Assembly (NCBI GenBank): GCA_900754435.1 | Contig: CAAECT010000223.1 | Span: 1-13,522, forward strand | Direction: 5' to 3' | Origin: an uncultured Collinsella sp. | GTDB lineage: Bacteria > Actinomycetota > Coriobacteriia > Coriobacteriales > Coriobacteriaceae | DNA: 13,522 nt | Shown: piece by piece, positions 6,578 through 12,962 of the stretch | Layout: every line of letters starts with the position of its first letter | How positions within the stretch are numbered: the first letter of the stretch is position 1 | Translations under genes and position numbers: made by a program | Notes under the pieces: model-generated | Databases searched by the model: none | Seen by the model: only the letters and a program-made list of their open reading frames with translations | What the model was told of the DNA's origin: nothing

Positions 6578-7462
6578 CTATTTCAGTTCGTCGATATCGA
6601 CATGTTCGATGCTTTTGAGCGGCTGGCCAAAGATAAAGCTACCCGCCACCGCAAACTCGGCAATGTTGTCAGACGTAGTGGCAAAGCGATGCTGCGGCTC
6701 GGCTGCGTCGCCCGCCAGCTGCTCGCGGCGCGTGAGGATATCGGTCAGCTCGCGCGTGGTCTCCTCGGCGGAACTCACGACGCGCACCCCAGGCCCCAGC
6801 GCATGGCGGATAGGTCCCACCAACAGCGGAAAATGCGTACAGCCGAGCACCACGGTATCGATACCGTGGTCGCGCAGCGGCTCAACCGTGGCACCCACCA
6901 GTGCACGCACGGCAGGCGTATCGAAGATGTCCTCGTTCTCAAGCCACTGCTCCTGCAGATGCGCGCCCGAGGCGAGCTCGTGCTCAACGACCTCGACAAA
7001 GCTCGAGGCAGGGCAGCCGTATACGTCGACGCCGGCATCCAGGTCCTGAATGGCACGCGTGTAAGCGCCTGAGCGAATGGTGAGGTTGGTAGCGAGCACG
7101 CCCACCCGGCGCGTGCGGGTGCTGTTGATTGCCGCGCGTGCGCCCGGTGCGATCACACCGATGACGGGGACGTCGAGCACCTGCTGGGCCAAACGCAAGG
7201 CCGCTGCAGTCGCCGTGTTGCAGGCGATGACCATGATCTTGACGTCGTGCTTCGACAGCCAGCGGCCTGCCTGCAGCGCAAACGATCGCACCTCGTCCTC
7301 GGTGCGGGTGCCATACGGGCAGCGTTTGGTGTCGCCGAAGTAGTAGACGGACTCATGCGGCAGCGCCGTCGCGATGGCGCGTGCAACCGTCAGACCGCCC
7401 AGACCCGAGTCGAATACGCCAATGGGGCGCGTGTCCCCGGCCAGATTCTCGATATCGGACAT
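6578..7462 (-). CDS. murI: Glutamate racemase
   Basis: Converts L- to D-glutamate for residue 2 of the peptidoglycan stem, without cofactor. The 294-aa product has the family features: [12 protein letters not shown] (15-26, Asp18/Ser19), [12 protein letters not shown] (40-51), the first catalytic cysteine in ACNTATAAA (Cys81) and the second in LGCTHFPLL (Cys208). The ATG at 7462 has a ribosome site (GAGG) only 2 nt away, which is close and may lower initiation. It lies 53 nt after the HAD gene with no terminator between and 55 nt before rph, so HAD-murI-rph are likely one transcript started at murE. Confidence 0.96.
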   Translation of the reverse strand: MSDIENLAGDTRPIGVFDSGLGGLTVARAIATALPHESVYYFGDTKRCPYGTRTEDEVRSFALQAGRWLSKHDVKIMVIACNTATAAALRLAQQVLDVPVIGVIAPGARAAINSTRTRRVGVLATNLTIRSGAYTRAIQDLDAGVDVYGCPASSFVEVVEHELASGAHLQEQWLENEDIFDTPAVRALVGATVEPLRDHGIDTVVLGCTHFPLLVGPIRHALGPGVRVVSSAEETTRELTDILTRREQLAGDAAEPQHRFATTSDNIAEFAVAGSFIFGQPLKSIEHVDIDELK

Positions 7463-7515
7463 TACCTCACCAGATTCTCTCTCGAAAAGATATGGCTCAG
7501 AACGATAGGACCGCG

Positions 7516-8427
7516 CTACGAACGAGCCGCGACCAGCAGCTCGGCCGTTGCCACCCAGCCGTCGACAATCTTGCCGCGCGTGACGTAGGCGTTATCGCAA
7601 GCGTCCAGGAACTCGGGCGCGCCGGCACTGGTCAGGCCGTTCTCGACCAAACAGAACGTACCAACGTGGTCGGCCATGTAGAAATCGGACTCGGAATCAC
7701 CGAGCGCCAGCGTCTCCTCGCGCTCGATACCCAGGTGCTCGCAGAAACGTGCGATGGCAACGCCCTTGTTGAGGCCGGCGGGATTGATGTTAAACGCGCG
7801 GCCATCCTCGACGCGATCGAGCTCGAGCGTCGTCGGCTTGGACAGATGCGTCAGGTGACCGTTACAGGCCCACACCAAGCCGCAGCCGGCCTCGTCGAGG
7901 ATGGCCTGCGCCTCGTCATCGGGGATGTCGCCGCGCATGCCGACGGTGACCTCGCGGTACTTGTAGCCGGTCGACATGTCGTTGTGATACTCGATCTTGT
8001 GCGGCCAGCGGGCGAGGATCTTCTCGCACACGCCGGTCTGCTCGATCACCTGGTGCGGCGTGAGACCGCAAGAGGGGTCGTAGGGCATGTCGCCGGTCAG
8101 ATACTCCCAATCGTTGGCTTTGAGGTCGTACATGACCAGGCCGCCCATCTCACCAATGTAGGAGTTGAGGCCGAGCACGCGCGCATCCTCGTGGATCATG
8201 GTGCGGTTGCGGCCCGAGGTGGGAATCACCTGAATACCAGCGCGAGCGAGCGCCACGACGGCCTCGACGAGTTTGGTCGAGGGGTTGCCGTCGTTGTCGC
8301 GCAGCACGCACGAGCCGGGTGCGAGCATCGTGGCATCCAGGTCGGTAAAGACGTACTTAACCTTGGCCAAGCGCTCGCGCATCTCGCCCGAAAGCTCGGC
8401 AACGGTCGGCAGGGTGTTGTGGGACAT
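7516..8427 (-). CDS. HAD-superfamily hydrolase, Cof/IIB-like, substrate unknown
   Basis: A probable Mg-dependent phosphatase of the HAD fold. The 303-aa product carries motif I FTDLDATML (27-35; nucleophile Asp29, acid/base Asp31), motif II IPTSGR (68-73), motif III Lys221 and motif IV LGDSESDFYM (242-251). A large insert between motifs II and III (about 100-210) is the usual place of a C2/IIB cap. Motif I has Ala where DxDGT is usual, as also occurs in some sugar-phosphate phosphatases. The ATG at 8427 has GGAG 5 nt upstream; an upstream in-frame start adds 14 residues without a good ribosome site. It lies between murE and murI, so a role near cell-wall or sugar-phosphate metabolism is possible but only contextual. 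Confidence 0.85.
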   Translation of the reverse strand: MSHNTLPTVAELSGEMRERLAKVKYVFTDLDATMLAPGSCVLRDNDGNPSTKLVEAVVALARAGIQVIPTSGRNRTMIHEDARVLGLNSYIGEMGGLVMYDLKANDWEYLTGDMPYDPSCGLTPHQVIEQTGVCEKILARWPHKIEYHNDMSTGYKYREVTVGMRGDIPDDEAQAILDEAGCGLVWACNGHLTHLSKPTTLELDRVEDGRAFNINPAGLNKGVAIARFCEHLGIEREETLALGDSESDFYMADHVGTFCLVENGLTSAGAPEFLDACDNAYVTRGKIVDGWVATAELLVAARS

Positions 8428-8494
8428 GGTTACTCCGTTTACGTAGAAGGGTTTGGACTTGGACGGCATGCTTTGCTTGAGGGAACACGCTTAT

Positions 8495-8523
8495 GGCGAC
8501 AGCGCACTCAGGGCGCCGCCGCC
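8495..8523 (-). other. Stem-loop between murE and the HAD gene
   Basis: On minus-strand RNA, GGCGGCGGCGC pairs with GCGCUGUCGCC across 11 bp with two G-U wobbles and a 7-nt loop. On the plus strand the wobbles become mismatches, which favours a minus-strand RNA role. No U-tract follows, so it is more likely a processing or stability element than a full terminator. Confidence 0.45.
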
Positions 8524-8534
8524 ATCATGATTCA

Positions 8535-10097
8535 TTAGTCAAACTGGGTAACATCGATCAGGCGATTGGCCAACGAAAGGTCGCTCTCGATGGGCACGAA
8601 CTCGTCGCCCACGTGCATGAGCTCCTCGTCACCCTTTGCCAGCAGCAAGACAATGGTGGGAGCATCGGGGTTGACGTACTCCTCGCGCGCCGCCTTGAAC
8701 GCCGCATGCACAGCGGCTTCGCGGTCGAGGATGATCTTGTTCGGCGTATCGTCGGGAACATGCTCGGCAAGCTCGCGACAGACCTTCATCGGGTCCTCGT
8801 GAGCCGGGTCCTCGTTGGCAAAGATCATCAGGTCGGAATATGGTGCGGCCTCGCGCGGAAGCTGCTCGCGGCGCTCCTGCGCCTTGCCGCCGGCAGCGCC
8901 AAACACTGCAATGACTGGACTAGCGGGAAACGCGCGCTTGACCGACGAGAAAAGCGAACGGAACGAAAGCTGGTTGTGCGCATAGTCAACGACGCAGATC
9001 ACGCGGCCGTCCTTCGACTCCACGACCTCCATACGGCCCGGTACACGCAGTTTGGAGAGGCCCTTCTTGATAGCCTCGATACCGATGCCGATCTCGCGCG
9101 CAGCGGCGATAGCGACCAGCGCGTTTTCCACGTTAAAGTCGCCCGCGATGCCCAGCAGGACCTTCTCCCCCGCCTCGGACTCGTCGGCACACAGGCCATG
9201 CAGGTTAAACTCGATGTTAAAGCCGACCATGCGCACATCGCTCGCCCACAGGCTTGCCTCGGGATGCTCGACGCCAACGGTCACCAAGCGCTCGGCCGTC
9301 GACGCTGCCTCCAACACACGGTCAACCTCTTCGGTGCCCAGATTCACCACGGCGGTCTTTGCCTGGTCAAAGATCCTGAGTTTGCTCTCAAAATAATCCT
9401 CAAACGTGGGGTGTTCGATCGGCGAGATGTGGTCACGGCCGATGTTGAGGAAGCACGCCACGTCAAACGGCAGATTCTCGACGCGTTGGTACTTGAGCGC
9501 CTGGCTCGAGACCTCCATGACCATGGACTGGCGACCTGACGTGCGGCAGTTGGCGATATGGCGCCAGACCTCTGGGGCCTCGGGCGTAGTATTGGTGCTC
9601 TCGTAGCACTCGATGCCATCGTCGGTACTCACCGAGCCGATCATGCCGCAGGACTCGCCCGCCGCTTTAATAATCGACTGGAGCATAAAAGCGGCCGTGG
9701 TCTTTCCCTTGGTACCGGTGATGCCCACGATCTTGACGTCGTGGTCGGGACGGTCGTAGACCTCCGGCGGCAACAGGGCCATGGCCGTGCGAACGCTATC
9801 AACAACCAGCATCGCAGCACCGCTCTCCTGCGCCAGCGGCTCCAGAGACTCGACCAGCGACTCCTCGCACACAAATGCGACGGCGCCCGCATCGAGCGCC
9901 ATGCTCAAAAACGCGGGCTTAAAGGCAGCACCTTTGCAAAAGAACACGTCACCTGCCGAGACCGCGCGCGAATCAAACGAGCAGCCGGTCACGGCACGCT
10001 CGTCAACCTGCTCTGATGCGCGCAGCTCACCGCACACATCGAGAAGCTTGGCAAGCGTATCGACCGTGGTCACGGTCGCGGAATCCGAATGGTGCAT
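8535..10097 (-). CDS. murE: UDP-N-acetylmuramoyl-dipeptide ligase MurE, probably not meso-DAP type
   Basis: Adds the third amino acid to UDP-MurNAc-L-Ala-D-Glu using ATP, in the cytoplasm. The 520-aa product has the Mur ligase domains: N-terminal UDP-binding part (about 1-120), the central ATPase with P-loop GTKGKTT (128-134), the TNTTPE substrate loop (168-173) and RDHISPIEHPTFEDYF (221-236), and a C-terminal domain with GRME (354-357) and DYAH (371-374). The site that reads DNPR in meso-diaminopimelate enzymes reads NEDPAHEDP (428-436) here, closer to the DNPA of L-lysine enzymes. L-lysine or L-ornithine is thus more likely. ATG at 10097 has AGG-rich AAAGGTG 4 nt upstream. It heads the murE-HAD-murI-rph unit from its own promoter. 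Confidence 0.95.
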   Translation of the reverse strand: MHHSDSATVTTVDTLAKLLDVCGELRASEQVDERAVTGCSFDSRAVSAGDVFFCKGAAFKPAFLSMALDAGAVAFVCEESLVESLEPLAQESGAAMLVVDSVRTAMALLPPEVYDRPDHDVKIVGITGTKGKTTAAFMLQSIIKAAGESCGMIGSVSTDDGIECYESTNTTPEAPEVWRHIANCRTSGRQSMVMEVSSQALKYQRVENLPFDVACFLNIGRDHISPIEHPTFEDYFESKLRIFDQAKTAVVNLGTEEVDRVLEAASTAERLVTVGVEHPEASLWASDVRMVGFNIEFNLHGLCADESEAGEKVLLGIAGDFNVENALVAIAAAREIGIGIEAIKKGLSKLRVPGRMEVVESKDGRVICVVDYAHNQLSFRSLFSSVKRAFPASPVIAVFGAAGGKAQERREQLPREAAPYSDLMIFANEDPAHEDPMKVCRELAEHVPDDTPNKIILDREAAVHAAFKAAREEYVNPDAPTIVLLLAKGDEELMHVGDEFVPIESDLSLANRLIDVTQFD

Positions 10098-10132
10098 CTT
10101 TCACCTTTCTCAGCCATTTGGCAGGGACGGTT

Positions 10133-10161
10133 TTTATAGTAACTGAAACGCACCCACGCAA
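10133..10161 (-). promoter_or_regulatory. Promoter for murE
   Basis: On the minus strand TTGCGT (10156-10161) and TATAAA (10133-10138) are 17 bp apart. The -35 starts inside the T-tract of the asnB terminator, so the asnB end and murE start are packed together. The expected leader is about 30 nt and includes the ribosome site. Confidence 0.7.
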
Positions 10162-10184
10162 AAACGGCTCCCGGAGGAGCCGTT
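10160..10184 (-). terminator. Intrinsic terminator of asnB
   Basis: AACGGCTCC and GGAGCCGTT form a perfect 9-bp stem with a 4-nt loop, followed on the minus strand by T-rich sequence (TTTTT including the stem end). It lies 25 nt after the asnB stop. Confidence 0.9.
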
Positions 10185-10209
10185 ACGCGCAGGCGTTCGT
10201 AAGCCGAGG

Positions 10210-12090
10210 CTAGGCAGCCTGAACAGCGGGCTGGTCCTCGTCGATAAAGAAGCGCTTGTACCACACCAGGAACACGAGCGGCGTATAGATCTTGCGCTGG
10301 AAATCGCCCTTGCCCGCAAAGTGCAGATCGAGCAGGTGCATGAGCTCGTCGGTATCGAAGAACTCGCTTGCCCACGGCGCGGTGAAGTACTCCTTGACAT
10401 AGTCGTACCACTTTTGCTCGCGCAGCCAGTAGACAATCGGCACCGGGAAGCCCACCTTGGGACGGGTGGCCCACTCATCGGGCAGCGACTTGTTGGCAGC
10501 GTGGCGGAGTACCTGTTTGTTGCCGTTCTCGTTGATGCGGTAGCGGTCGGGAATATGCTCGGCGAACTCCATGACTTTGCGGTCCAGGAAGGGCACGCGC
10601 AGCTCCAGCGAGTGCGCCATGCACATCTTGTCGGCCTTGAGCAGAATGTCGCCCGGGAGCCACATGTTCATGTCCAGGTACTGCTTCTTGACCAGCTCGG
10701 GCTGACCTTTCACGCGCGCATAGATGGGAGCGGCAAGCTCGAAGGCGCCATCGCCGGTGTTGTACTCGGGCTTGAGCACGCCGTCGACCTCGCGCTCCGG
10801 CCATACCAGAGCCTGTCCCAGGAACGACTTCTCGGGGATCTCGGCACCCTTGACCAGGAAGTTATGTCCCTTGAAGTACGGCATATGCAGCGCCAGGTTA
10901 CCGAGCGCGCGACGGATGGGCAGCGGCACCATCTTTTTGTACTTGCGGACTGGGACCGTGTCCTCGTAGTAGGCGTAGCCGCCAAAGAGTTCGTCGGCGC
11001 CTTCGCCCGAAAGCACGACGGTGACGTCCTTGCGGGCCATCTCGGCCAAGAACCACAGCGGCACGGAAGACAGGTTGGACTGTGGCTCGTCCATGTGATA
11101 CTGGATGTCCTCGAGCGCACCGAAGAACTCGTCGGCGGTTATCATCTTGCGGACATTCTCGACGCCGAGCTTGTCAGAAAGTTCCTTGGCGTAGTTGGTC
11201 TCGTTGAAGTTCTTGTAGTCAAAGCCCACCGAGAAGGTCTTGTCGGGCATGAGGCAAGCGGCGATGTAGCTGGAGTCGACGCCGCCGGAGAGGAACGACG
11301 CGACCTTGACGTCGGCGATGCGATGGGCCTCGACGCTCTCGTGCACGACCTCGTCCAGCTCGTCGACGTACTCCTCGAACGGCTTCTCGACGGCAGAGTA
11401 ATCGCAATCCCAGTAGCGCTCGATGTTCATCTTGCCGGTCGGGATGTCTACGGTAAAGTAATGCGCCGGCGGCAGCTTGTAGACCCCCTCGAAGAAGGTC
11501 TCCTCGGTTGCCGAATACTGCAGCGTCATGTACGGACGCAGGGCCTTTTTGTTGACCGCCTTGTGGAAGTGCGGGTAGTCTAGGAAGCTCTTGATCTCGG
11601 AACCAAAGAGCACGCCCGGAGCGCCGTCGCCCGCATCGGCCATGGGATAGTAGTAGAGCGGCTTGATGCCAAAGATATCACGGGCGCCAAAAAGCTTGTT
11701 CTTCTTCTTGTCCCAGATGACGAAGGCGTACATACCGCGCAAGCGATCGAGTACTGCCTCGCCCCACTCCTCGTAGCCGTGCAGAAGGCTCTCGGTGTCG
11801 GCGCCGCAGTGGAACTTGTAGCCCTTGGCCTCGAGCTCGGAACGGAGTTCTTGGAAGTTGTAGATCTCGCCGTTGAAGACAATGACGACGCTACCGTCCT
11901 CGTTGGCCATAGGTTGGGCGCCAGCCTCGGTCAGGTCGAGGATCGACAAGCGGCGGAAGCCGAGGGCAACGCGGCCGTCGATAAACTGACCGCCCATGTC
12001 GGGACCGCGATGGACAATGCGGTCCATCATCTTGGTGAGCACCTCGGATTGGTTATCCGTCCCACCGACAAAACCGACAAAACCGCACAT
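10210..12090 (-). CDS. asnB: Asparagine synthase (glutamine-hydrolysing)
   Basis: Makes asparagine from aspartate, glutamine and ATP. The 626-aa product begins with the class II glutaminase domain: catalytic Cys2 in MCGFVGFVGG, RRLSILDLTEAGAQPM (46-61), NGEIYN (73-78) and GADTE (96-100). The synthetase domain follows, with the PP-loop SFLSGGVDSS (265-274) and SGEGADELFGGY further on. The length fits the longer AsnB/AsnH form rather than the 550-aa enteric one. ATG at 12090 is required because the Cys must become residue 1 after Met removal; GAGGGG lies 7 nt upstream. It is divergent from tRNA-Val and has its own terminator, so it looks monocistronic. Asparagine synthase relatives can also amidate other carboxylates, but no such sign is visible. 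Confidence 0.95.
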   Translation of the reverse strand: MCGFVGFVGGTDNQSEVLTKMMDRIVHRGPDMGGQFIDGRVALGFRRLSILDLTEAGAQPMANEDGSVVIVFNGEIYNFQELRSELEAKGYKFHCGADTESLLHGYEEWGEAVLDRLRGMYAFVIWDKKKNKLFGARDIFGIKPLYYYPMADAGDGAPGVLFGSEIKSFLDYPHFHKAVNKKALRPYMTLQYSATEETFFEGVYKLPPAHYFTVDIPTGKMNIERYWDCDYSAVEKPFEEYVDELDEVVHESVEAHRIADVKVASFLSGGVDSSYIAACLMPDKTFSVGFDYKNFNETNYAKELSDKLGVENVRKMITADEFFGALEDIQYHMDEPQSNLSSVPLWFLAEMARKDVTVVLSGEGADELFGGYAYYEDTVPVRKYKKMVPLPIRRALGNLALHMPYFKGHNFLVKGAEIPEKSFLGQALVWPEREVDGVLKPEYNTGDGAFELAAPIYARVKGQPELVKKQYLDMNMWLPGDILLKADKMCMAHSLELRVPFLDRKVMEFAEHIPDRYRINENGNKQVLRHAANKSLPDEWATRPKVGFPVPIVYWLREQKWYDYVKEYFTAPWASEFFDTDELMHLLDLHFAGKGDFQRKIYTPLVFLVWYKRFFIDEDQPAVQAA

Positions 12091-12141
12091 ATACTATCCC
12101 CTCTGCTGTTGCTGGGCATCAAATCGAATCAGTTGCTTTTG

Positions 12142-12147
12142 AGTATA
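12142..12147 (-). promoter_or_regulatory. Candidate -10 element for asnB
   Basis: TATACT on the minus strand, about 52 nt before the asnB ATG, would give a leader of roughly 45 nt. The region 16-19 bp upstream holds no good -35 (GC-rich), so activation by a factor or a different start is possible. Confidence 0.4.
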
Positions 12148-12258
12148 CCCGAGGGCGTAAAGAGGGGCGGAATGTTCAGGCAATCTCAACTGAATCAGCT
12201 CCGCTGTGACACGCGTCGGTTACCTTTAATGGATATGAGGTGAATGAGGCGATTGTTT

Positions 12259-12267
12259 TGCTATACT
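12259..12267 (+). promoter_or_regulatory. Extended -10 promoter of tRNA-Val
   Basis: TGC followed by TATACT (12262-12267) ends 10 nt before the tRNA. No clear -35 is seen, but the TGn extension compensates. The same extended form occurs before veg. Confidence 0.6.
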
Positions 12268-12277
12268 CTCTCCGCAC

Positions 12278-12353
12278 GGGCGATTGGCGCAACGGTTAGC
12301 GCAGGTGCTTTACACGCACAAGGCTGGGGGTTCGAATCCCTCATCGCCCACCA
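12278..12353 (+). tRNA. tRNA-Val (anticodon TAC), CCA encoded
   Basis: Full cloverleaf: acceptor GGGCGAT/ATCGCCC, D-arm GCGC/GCGC, anticodon loop TTTACAC (anticodon TAC), T-arm GGGGG-TTCGAAT-CCCTC, discriminator A and genomic CCA. The first anticodon-stem pair (27-43) is G-A, leaving 4 good pairs. It is the only plus-strand gene seen. Its last 18 nt, starting inside the T-loop, recur at 12520-12537. Confidence 0.95.
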
Positions 12354-12364
12354 TTGAATTGGAT

Positions 12365-12394
12365 ACGGTCCTCGCAAGGGGACCGTTTTTGTTT
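12365..12394 (+). terminator. Intrinsic terminator of tRNA-Val
   Basis: ACGGTCCTC pairs with GGGGACCGT (9 bp, one T-G wobble) around a GCAA tetraloop, followed by TTTTTGTTT. It starts 12 nt after the tRNA CCA. Confidence 0.9.
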
Positions 12395-12438
12395 GGCCCC
12401 AGCGCATGGGATTCGAACCCGACAGGGTGCGAAGCTGA

Positions 12439-12512
12439 GGAAACGCGAAGCGTTTTCCAGCGCAGCACGCGAGGGCCGCAGGCCCGAAGCGAAAGCGGGC
12501 GGCGTCAGCCGC
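12439..12512. repeat. Cluster of three short palindromes
   Basis: Three hairpins in a row: GGAAACGC/GCGTTTTCC (one bulge, GAA loop, 12439-12458), GGGCC/GGCCC (GCA loop, 12473-12485) and GCGGC/GCCGC (GTCA loop, 12499-12512). No reading frame with a ribosome site covers them. They lie in unit 1 of the 184-bp repeat but have no counterpart in unit 2, where AT-rich DNA begins instead. Confidence 0.6.
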
Positions 12513-12547
12513 ACGCGACATCCCTCATCGCCCACCACTGATTTGAT

Positions 12548-12578
12548 AGGCTTCCAGCTATGGAGGCCTTTCTTTTTT
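12548..12578 (+). terminator. Second intrinsic terminator, in the duplicated unit
   Basis: AGGCTTCCA pairs with TGGAGGCCT (9 bp, one T-G wobble) with a GCTA loop, followed by TTTCTTTTTT. It stands behind the 18-nt tRNA-tail copy exactly as the first terminator stands behind the intact tRNA, but its sequence differs. Confidence 0.85.
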
Positions 12579-12629
12579 GGGCCCAGCGCGTGGGATTCGA
12601 ACCCGCCAGCACGTCCGTCACAAAGGCCG

Positions 12630-12846
12630 TGGCCAAAAAATGGCAAAAATGAGTACTGCTACCTTGCTTACAACATATCAAAAGATAGTATTTGCTTAAG
12701 TTACGCAACATATGTCCATTATAAGGACTAACAATTGGATCAAAATCGTGCATTCATCGCCATTTCGACTTGCCATCTGGTCTTATTAGTCCAAAATTGC
12801 TGCGACCAAATCGGTAACAGTACTCATATTTAATGTTTTTTGACCA
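12630..12846. mobile_element. AT-rich segment bounded by imperfect inverted repeats (MITE-like or element remnant)
   Basis: The arms 12630-12663 and 12813-12846 match as inverted repeats at 27 of 34 positions, best at ATGAGTACTG and its partner CAGTACTCAT, and again at the A6/T6 runs. The segment within is about 36% GC against a much richer surrounding. It contains repeats of TTGCTTA and CAACATAT but no credible gene. No target-site duplication is evident at the ends. A degraded small element is the simplest reading; a cruciform-forming regulatory region is the alternative. Confidence 0.45.
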
Positions 12847-12878
12847 GCAGGTCTCCCTGCCTTAGCAAATCTAAGGCA
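12847..12878. other. Two overlapping small hairpins
   Basis: TGCCTTAG/CTAAGGCA (8 bp, 5-nt loop, 12858-12878) and GCAGG/CCTGC (4-nt loop, GAGA on the minus strand, 12847-12860) share bases at 12858-12860 and so cannot both form fully. They follow the argD terminator-like hairpin on the minus strand. Confidence 0.5.
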
Positions 12879-12937
12879 AAACGGGCTCCAGACCGCTGAA
12901 TCGTGCCGCATATGGCACGTCCGCAGTCCGGAACCCG
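12878..12937 (-). terminator. Long bipartite hairpin after argD
   Basis: On minus-strand RNA a 15-bp outer stem forms (CGGGUUCCGGACUGC with GCGGUCUGGAGCCCG, three G-U wobbles, no mismatch). An internal loop (GGA opposite AUUCA) leads to a second 6-bp stem, CGUGCC/GGCACG with an AUAUGC loop. UUUU follows at once. On the plus strand the wobbles become mismatches. It starts 25 nt after the argD stop and most likely ends argD transcripts, though it is larger than a usual terminator. Confidence 0.65.
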
Positions 12938-12962
12938 GTCCAAATTAAGTTATTGCGCTGTG

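Larger units (their letters stand above)
12336..12609 (+). repeat. Two tandem units of a tRNA-Val tail / terminator / T-arm-like module, period 184 bp
   Basis: The tRNA-Val 3' end (12336-12353) is repeated exactly at 12520-12537, and a second block (CCCAGCGC, then A or G, then TGGGATTCGAACCCG, then CAG after one variable base) occurs at 12398-12425 and 12582-12609. Both pairs are offset by exactly 184 bp. A terminator of the same size lies between the two blocks in each unit, though with different sequence. The second unit has no 5' tRNA part. This fits a duplicated integration core (attachment-site-like) or unequal recombination; no integrase is in the window. Confidence 0.8.

Noticed and set aside
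12261..12521. Open frames across tRNA-Val on both strands
   Set aside because: The peptides are translations of the tRNA and its complement, a common source of spurious annotation.
12505..12753. An 82-codon minus-strand frame over the AT-rich segment and second terminator
   Set aside because: No ribosome site; it reads across a terminator and the copied tRNA tail; no recognisable domain.
12610..12860. Target-site duplication flanking the inverted-repeat segment
   Set aside because: The bases just outside the arms (GGCCG on the left, GCAGG on the right) do not match, so a recent transposition cannot be claimed.
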